From assembly GCA_021014325.1 (NCBI GenBank), contig JAJGQC010000613.1, positions 62,001 through 126,000 on the forward strand: a stretch of 64,000 nucleotides of DNA. Direction: 5' to 3'. This DNA comes from Plazaster borealis. Lineage: Eukaryota; Echinodermata; Asteroidea; Forcipulatida; Labidiasteridae. The notes below the pieces were generated by a model. The model had not been told where the DNA came from and did no database searches. It saw nothing but the letters and a program-made list of their open reading frames with translations. The translations under genes were made by a program, and so were the position numbers. Shown piece after piece: positions 57,515 through 64,000 of this stretch. Numbering within the stretch: the stretch's first letter is position 1; each line of letters opens with the position of its first letter.

Positions 57515-57860
57515 CAAATAAACAACCAGGGCACTGCTCAGAGCCATTGCACAAGTCTACGGAAGAAGCCATCTGTAAACCATATGGTTCATTTCACGCA
57601 GCAGTGGCTATAACCCAAAGGATAAGCTACTGCTGTACAAATAATGTCGGTATTCCGGGAGAGCTGGTCATTTTATGTATTTTTGTGTGTGAACAAAAAT
57701 CCCGATGTAGCAAGACAACTGCCATGCAATTTGGAAAGATGCAGATGGGGAACTTGGATTTGTACATTTCTGAAAATATAAAATGGCGGGGTACTGATTA
57801 ATTGTTTACAAACGGACAGTTAATTAGTGTCCGACGGCATCATGCAAATTTAAAACCCTT
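57515..57860 (+). repeat. Dispersed repeat, copy 2 (partner at 1.66 kb)
   Basis: See 1655-1990. Frames through it are artefacts. Confidence 0.55.
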
Positions 57861-58060
57861 CGTGAAGCCATATAGTTGTTGTCAACGGTCTATTGGTTAC
57901 AAATTTGGTTTACAATGCTAACAAAATGTTTACAAATTTTCAAAAATTCCATATTCCCTCCTGAGACATAAAATACCCTTCGTTGATCATTAAGTTTGAC
58001 AAAAACAAATCCATCAATGACCTCCCCTTTAAAAATTCCCACAGGGGGCTTTAAGGGACA

Positions 58061-58439
58061 CGTTGCCTTGGATCGGACGAGTAGGTCAAAAAAAAAAAAC
58101 CTTTGTAACCGTTTTTGAGATGCATATGGTTAAAAAGACGTTACAAAAGTAGAATACAATGATCCACAGAAATCTGCCTGGAAATTGCGTGGTTTACCTT
58201 TTACTTTGCGAACTTACACGGTTGGCCATTTTGTGGTGTCAAAAATTTGACTCCACAAAATGGCCGACCGTGTTTGCTCACGATGTAAAAGGAAAACCAC
58301 GTAATTTCGAGACATGTTTGTATTGATCATTGTATTCTACTTTTATAAAGTCTTTCTAACCATATGCATTTTATAAGCAACGGTTACAAATGCTTCTTAT
58401 AGACCAACTGGCCCGATCTAAGGCAACGTGTCCCTTTAA
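58061..58439. repeat. 379-bp fully palindromic MITE
   Basis: Its two halves are near-complements over their whole length: TTAAGGGACACGTTGCCTTG at one end and AAGGCAACGTGTCCCTTTAA at the other, meeting at GTGGTGTCAAAAATTTGACTC. A family member of half length lies at 7246-7445. Confidence 0.9.
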
Positions 58440-58486
58440 ACTTATTTCATAGCCACACCTTGCTGTAATCAATCATGTCTTTGCCA

Positions 58487-58625
58487 GATGGCTTTCAGAA
58501 AGCTTGACGGGATGGAATTTGTTTTATTTGGTCCAAAGACTCATATCTGATGTTTCATACCTTTTTGAAAGGATTGCGTTCACCACAAAGAAATCAACAT
58601 GCTTATTATAAAGGTCCTATTGAAA
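58487..58625 (+). repeat. Dispersed repeat (with 48.16 and 61.38 kb)
   Basis: Same GATGGCTTTCAG.. family as 48160; here it extends further with CACCA.AAGAAATCAACATGCT, shared with the 61.4 kb copy. Confidence 0.65.
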
Positions 58626-59116
58626 AAGGTACCATATGACGTGAGCGAGTGTTTTTTTTTTCTTTCCCGAATGTGTCACGGTAGGTTAATAATATCTGGT
58701 ACAACTTGTTATTTGCTTTAGTCACAACTTACCACTTAAATCTGAATTTAATACTCAGACTACAAAAATAGTTGCTATGTCTCATGGTTGGGAGCAAACT
58801 TGTGCGTAGTTACGGAAGAGACGGCAAACAACCAACACATAGTTCTGAATGAATGTGTTTGGCAAAATGGTACCAGTGTTTGGTTATCATAAGTTTGCTG
58901 TACAAAAGCTTGCCCCGAGCCACTTGACAAAGCAACTGTCTATTTAGTCTCAGGAATTACAATTTTAACGGGACCTTGTGAATAAGCAAGTCTCCATACC
59001 AGACAATGTTCAAATCTTATATGAAAATGGCTTATTGATAATCGAATTTCTTTCAATTGAGTTGTTAATTGCAAACGAGTCTTGAACATGTCGTTGTTTT
59101 TATGTTGGATATCTAG

Positions 59117-59182
59117 ACCAAATCAGATGTAGACCCTGGAGTGTTGAAAAACGCCATTGCGCAAGTTTTCCGGGAAACACGG
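59117..59182 (+). CDS. Exon 17: tail
   Basis: Acceptor TTGGATATCTAG|ACC, donor CGG|GTAAGC; 22 codons, residues 594-615 (DPGVLKNAIAQVFRETR at its end). Helix-like, no proline cluster; marks the end of the SH3-ligand stretch. Confidence 0.8.
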
Positions 59183-59257
59183 GTAAGCAGTAGCATAGTG
59201 TGACGTAAGAATGACGTCATTGGTACCGGATTTGCAGTGAAACTGCACCAACAAAAA

Positions 59258-59465
59258 CCGGTCAGAATTGAACTGAATTCCGGATCCCAAGGGGTCTGAC
59301 CCATTTCTTTGTCAGGTTGGACCCTAAAATATGATTTGACCCAGAATCTGCCTCGATTTTACTCTTTTGAGGTAATTTGGACACAAATTCCGAGTCATAC
59401 TGACCCAGAAATGGCTCAGGCCCCACGGGACCCGGGTCCGTTTCAATTCTGACCTAGGAGTTTTT
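59258..59465. repeat. Palindromic MITE, GGGTCA/TGACCC family
   Basis: Starts CCGGTCAGAATTGAACTGAA and ends in the inverted TTTCAATTCTGACC; contains GACCCATTTCTTTGTCAGG and AGTCATACTGACCCAGAAATG arms. Confidence 0.8.
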
Positions 59466-60125
59466 AGAGTGTAAATAGCTGCAGTAAAAGCGCACACTAC
59501 TGCTCAAAATTACTTCTTTAGAGCTTAAACTTGCTTCGTTACTAGTTAAAGATGAGGAAGTTAAAACACAATTTCCTCAAAAATTAAGATTATACTACAA
59601 TTGGTCTTCGTCATTAGTTTTGTTTAACCGAACCCTTATGAAACGCCCTCTGAATACAACTAATACTTGCACTGTAGCGTGACGTCATTTTGCAGTTAAT
59701 AAGTTGACAGTAGCCGTGAACTAACTGTATATGAATTGCATCCGAGGTATGAAGCTTTACTTCATTATTATTGAGCATAAAAACCCACAAAGGAGGTAGA
59801 GATGCAAGTTGGCCAACAATTGAATAGTCTTGCTTTTTCTCACACAAGCTGTTTGGGTTGAAAGGATCAAAAACGTATTGTTCCCATAATTATTATGTTG
59901 TTGTTTTTGTTTTGTTTTCAAACGGTTTAAAAACGTTGCAAACTTGTTGTATGACATAATCAATGACATGACATTATATTGCATTATTTGGTCACCGTTG
60001 GGGGCGCTATAATTGTTGGTTTATCCCATTTAAGGAAAAATTGCAGTATTTGATGACCATGTTTTTGTGTGGGGAGAATATATACACTGTGTTTGATGAC
60101 TGTGTTATTTACCTCTTTACCACAG

Positions 60126-60209
60126 TCACCCCCTGAAGTTAAAGATCCCCTTTTTCTATTGGCTGAAGATAGTGAAACAAAGGCCCAAATGCCAGAGCCA
60201 GACGATTCC
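60126..60209 (+). CDS. Exon 18: acidic tail
   Basis: Acceptor CTCTTTACCACAG|TCA, donor TCC|GTAAGT; 28 codons, residues 616-643 (SPPEVKDPLFLLAEDSETKA, then QMPEPDDS). LLAEDSE resembles a dileucine-type sorting signal with acidic residues after it rather than before; tentative. Confidence 0.85.
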
Positions 60210-61374
60210 GTAAGTAAAGCAAGTTGTGCAAAAGCAATTGAAAACTTTAGGATCAATGATAACCACAATATCAGGAATGGAGATAATTGAATGACTATAT
60301 AGGGACAGTGGTTACTAGTTATTGTTCTTACCCTACTTCTTAGTAGTTGGTGAATAGTGGCCTTCTGCTTGTGCTTATACACTGGTCCGCTCCACAATCA
60401 ATTTATGTGTGTTTAAATAATAATTACACTACTTAAATATTTACATTTACTTAAAATAATATGGTGTCCTCTAGCCAGATAATTGCTGTTTAGGGGTGGT
60501 ATACAACCAATTTAGTTCCCATCAGCCTTTGGACGACCATACTAAACCTACATAAATCTATAATGACTTGTAAGAATATAAGTTAACATGGAGTTTTAGA
60601 GGCTGGAGAAGAGTGAGTGAGAGAGAGTATTTTTGTTTCCATGTGTTTTATATGGCATTATGTACAATGCTCTGGGCATTCACACAAGAGGTTAACTAAA
60701 TTCCTTTACAATAATTATATAACACTTAGCTAAGGTATGGAACGACTTCATTGTGACTATTCACAGTTGACATTCAAACACCAACATTAACACTGTTTGT
60801 ACACACATTTTGTTAACTACGCGAAAATATATAACTAACATTTTCAAAAATTCCACATTCCCTCCTGAGATCCAGCCAAGTAGCACGTAAGAAGGGCGTT
60901 ACCCTAGGTTGATCCTTTGTCCCCAAAAATTCCATCAATGACCCACCCCCCCCCCCCCCCATTTAAGTTATATCCTCAGACAGGCTCAATTGACATAGTC
61001 TATGACCCTTTAGGCAGTGTGACCCATGGACTCGGAATCTCCAGTTAGAAAACACTTTCTACCTAGGATTGTGCACAACAAATACTGCGGTTTTACAGTG
61101 AAAACACATACTCATTAACACAAGTACAATTTTAAATTGATATTTGTTATTTTTTTGTTCAAACTGTCTCTACAACATCTGGAAATGTTATTAGCTTTGA
61201 AAAGAGTATGAAACCAACATTATGAAAGAGTTATACACGTTTCCAAACGGTCTATTGGCTGCAGTAGCCAATGGCAGTCGTGTCCAACTGACATGGACGG
61301 AGCATCGCATGGTTAATCATTCCCACTGGGTTTTAAACGTATTTCTTAGCCTGGGGCAAATAGTCGCAAAAGGG

Positions 61375-61500
61375 CAATAGCTACAGATGGCTTGACGGAT
61401 TGAAATTTGTTTTGTTGAGTCCAGAGGCTCTTATTTGATGTTTCAGAGAAATTAAAAGGATTATGTTCACCCAAGACTAATTGACATGCTAATTATAAAA
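61375..61500 (+). repeat. Dispersed repeat (with 48.16 and 58.49 kb)
   Basis: GATGGCTTGACGGATTGAAATTTGTTTTGTTGAG then CTCTTATTTGATGTTTCAGA; third copy of this family. Confidence 0.6.
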
Positions 61501-62799
61501 CGGACAATTGAAAACAGTACCAACGTGTATGCGTTTGATTTTTTCCCCTGATGGTGCCATGTATAAATATAAATCAGTAAATGAAATTTGCCACTGAGGT
61601 GCGCAATAACTTTTGCACGATAGTGTACATCACTTCTAGAACAAATGACATTGAAGTTTGTGTTTAGGTTTGTCTGAAAATGAGTGGTACATTGGATAAG
61701 TCAAAAGGAATAACTCGGTTTCAAGAGTTAATCATTCACTGGTCAAAAAAAGATCCCTCAAATTCGCAGAGATCATTCAAATTCGCAAAAGCCAAAGTTG
61801 CAAATAGGCAGTTGAACTTCAACTGAAGAACGGTGAAAATGTTATCTTGAATGTCTATAAATTAAAAACAATTACATTCAATACAATTGTAGCTCAAAAG
61901 AAACCCTAGTTTGAATGAATTAGAAATACAAGCGTGGGAAGCGTGTTAATGAAACTCAATGCATTTTTAGCTAATATCGGCTTGGAAAACCTGTAATAAA
62001 ATGCATCATTTGTACAATTCTCCTGAAGACGAGAAGAGTATAATGTTTGAAACGTCGACACCACACCGGTGTGGCAGGATATTCTGTGTCATCGCCCTCT
62101 TTTGACTCGACTTCCTTCAGCCTTTCCCGCCTGCCAGATGTACCTTTGACCTCGCATCCCAATTCCCACGGACGGAGATTCGTAGTGTATACACATACCA
62201 CATTACACTGTGAATAACACTATATTTCTTACAACCATTGTTGATTATGCTTACACGGATGCAGCAGCAGAAGACGATCGGAAGTAGAGTTGACTGCTGC
62301 TGTTGCGTAGCTTACAAACTACGTCACTTCGGAGCTGACCAATCATAACACAGAAATTGAAAGTTTACGTCACTGCAAGTTTACCCACTGAAATCATTGG
62401 GCCTGTAAGACCAGTGCCTGTCTTTATCTTTGCGGATACAGACAGGGGACCAGTCTGGACACACACACACCGGAGGACACAATCCCCAAGACAAGGGCTT
62501 TCGCATCAGAGCCACAGCTAACAACATCCCATAATATATTTACACATAGTTGTACCCGCATATACAAATTATATGGTGTGTGTTTTTTTTTATGATCGAC
62601 ACCATGCAAAGCTTTACACATTACTAACAACATACATAAAACAAAAAATCAGATATTATGCACCAACAAACCACATCCAACGCATGATCTGATTTGGTCA
62701 AATGTGATAACTTGTACGAAATAATTGTGACTTGTGTTTGCATGATTTGTTTGAAGGGTCATTAAACACGTTTCTTGTTGATCCCCTTGACTGCTTCAG

Positions 62800-62889
62800 G
62801 ACTTCCTCGACGCTGTCGTGCAGAACTACTTGTCGCTCTTGTACAGAAATGTCCAGAGGGAGGAAGAGTATGAGACAACAATGAAAAGG
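62800..62889 (+). CDS. Exon 19: helical tail segment
   Basis: Acceptor TTGACTGCTTCAG|GAC, donor AGG|GTAAAC; 30 codons, residues 644-673 (DFLDAVVQNYLSLLYRNVQR, then EEEYETTMKR). The pattern of L, V and Y suggests an amphipathic helix, possibly the start of a folded or coiled-coil C-terminal region. NYLSLLY and EEEYETT are further tyrosine contexts. Confidence 0.85.
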
Positions 62890-63059
62890 GTAAACAAAAC
62901 AAAACCTTAGTCTTATGTGCAGGATCCCCAAAGAAAAGGACAACAAAGGCATTATTATGATTATTATTATAATATGTTTCTGTTAATGAAACCAAGAATG
63001 CATTATAAGTGATCTTAATCACTGCACTTTGCAAGCCTGAGGAAACCTGTAAGCAGGGT

Positions 63060-63310
63060 TTTTGTTATGTGCAAACAAAAAACAACGGGCTATCCCTCCT
63101 CTTCCACGACAAGTGTTTGTGAGTTCTTTAACGTGCACTACAACCCCTAGTACACAGTACCTACAGCTTATGCGTCATCCGAAGGACAAAGCAGTAATGG
63201 TAAAAAATATTGCTCAAGGAATCAAGTACTGGGAATCGAACCCACACTTTACTGATCGGAAATACCAGAGCTTAGGTCCCGTGCTCTTATAACCGCCTGG
63301 CCATGGCATT
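63060..63310 (-). repeat. tRNA-Leu-derived SINE
   Basis: On the minus strand: A box TGGCCAGGCGG (63293-63303), ACCTAAGCTCTGGT anticodon region, B box GGTTCGATTCC (63232-63242), then a body reading through AGTGCACGTTAAAGAACTCA. Same class as 39091-39300 with a different body. Confidence 0.8.
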
Positions 63311-63578
63311 TTAACTTGTATTTTGTTCTTTAGATATTCTTGGGGGTTTTCATTCTCATAGTCTATTGATATTACCAGTTATTTTATGTTCAAATATTAT
63401 GTAAGGTCGCCGTTATGTGAGGTTTTTGATGGAGAGTTTCATAATATTACCACATAAATAGGATGTCCAGTGATCTTACTTCTTAGAAAGCATCCGTAAG
63501 GTGTGCATATTATGCATTCAAGTAATGGCACAAATCCAGTGGATACTTTATAAGCATATCATTTGCATCCTTTATCAG

Positions 63579-63680
63579 GAATTGGAAAGGATCGATTCGA
63601 ATACACTGGATGTGGAGCCGCAAGTGGAATACCGACGTAAGTCTCTATCGGCCCAGTTGACTCTAACCCTAGCAAGAAAA
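63579..63680 (+). CDS. Exon 20: tail, last exon seen
   Basis: Acceptor CCTTTATCAG|GAA, donor AAA|GTAAGT; 34 codons, residues 674-707, starting ELERIDSNTLDVEPQVEY and ending LTLARK. An internal CGAC|GTAAGT (63634) is a rival donor but would leave phase 1. There is no stop, so the gene continues to the right. Confidence 0.8.
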
Positions 63681-64000
63681 GTAAGTAATAGGGCCTACGG
63701 TTAATTATACATCGCACACATAGATCCTTGTCATTTAATTAGTGGAACGCGCGTCATGTATACACTGCATCGACGCTACATAAGTGTGGAAAAAATCAAG
63801 GAATTACACAAATGCAGGAAGGTTTCACTAGTTACTGGCTCCCCAGTAGTCCAACAAAATTGCTTGGCGGGGGAACAGTGTTAGAAACATCAGAACCTAG
63901 CGCAGGCTGTCAGTAAGACATCTGGAAGCCGGCTTGAAAAAAATCAGATGGCTAAATTTCAACAGAGGGTTAGATCTGGGTAGGTATGTATGTATGAACA

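Larger units (their letters stand above)
11627..63680 (+). other. Gene: type I membrane protein with modular proline-rich tail (span, 3' incomplete)
   Basis: Twenty exons join into one open frame of 707 codons that continues beyond the window. The order is signal peptide, one ectodomain exon, a transmembrane segment at about residues 178-200 followed by a basic anchor (RK..KK.RR), then a tail of more than 490 residues. Exons 1 and 2 end in phase 1 and exons 3 to 20 end in phase 0. The tail has no enzyme signature; it is a string of short proline-rich and tyrosine motifs, which suggests an SH3/SH2-recruiting receptor or adhesion protein. The family is unrecognised. The structure is my own splice-site reading, without transcript support. 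Confidence 0.75.

Noticed and set aside
61740..62210. Possible further tail exon between exons 18 and 19
   Set aside because: No AG..GT-bounded phase-0 segment with credible composition; the frames end in repeat blocks shared with 44.13 and 47.72 kb.
1..64000. CRISPR arrays, bacterial operons or Shine-Dalgarno sites
   Set aside because: The window is intron-rich animal DNA; the regular repeats are minisatellites, tRNA-like units or MITEs, without CRISPR-type spacers or cas genes.

Overview
The window looks like animal nuclear DNA: AT-rich, with small exons carrying GT..AG splice sites, long introns and many transposon relics. The mix is Penelope-like retroelements, a THAP-type DNA transposon, tRNA-derived repeats and many short foldback elements. 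Several of the foldback families resemble ones I recall from sea-star genomes, so I infer an echinoderm, probably an asteroid; the species cannot be fixed from the sequence.

The main host gene is on the + strand and I assembled it from splice sites and reading-frame continuity. It starts with a signal-peptide exon at 11627-11714, continues with one large ectodomain exon (12959-13381), and after a 24.6 kb intron reaches a transmembrane exon (37975-38102). Seventeen further exons (39536-63680) encode a long cytoplasmic tail that runs off the right edge. The 20 exons give 707 codons with one open frame. All 17 tail exons are multiples of three and begin and end in phase 0, most are tiny (11-58 codons), and many carry one proline-rich or one tyrosine motif. 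I could not assign the protein to a named family.

The giant intron 2 is a transposon sink. In order it holds: a TA-flanked element of 1.6 kb (13743-15370); an array of seven tRNA-like units (15.65-17.76 kb, + strand), which mirrors a three-unit array on the - strand upstream of exon 1 (9.5-10.3 kb); the 5' part of a Penelope-like element; a 9.15 kb THAP/Kolobok-like transposon with TTAA target duplications (18072-27221) that cut this Penelope copy in two; the rest of that copy (27222-30738); a second, 5'-truncated but open Penelope copy (31651-33945); and 315-bp direct repeats on either side of that second cluster.

The THAP transposon carries two divergent gene relics: a spliced THAP transposase on + (with a nonsense codon, a frameshift and no catalytic core) and a spliced gene on - whose C-terminus resembles the cytosolic tail of P2X7 receptors. 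Left of 11.6 kb I see no convincing gene, only repeats, including a 2.04 kb foldback element whose termini are tandem arrays (2842-4881). Introns of the tail region carry palindromic MITEs, SINEs, and a 1 kb minisatellite (44.6-45.6 kb) full of GGTCA/TGACC palindromes.
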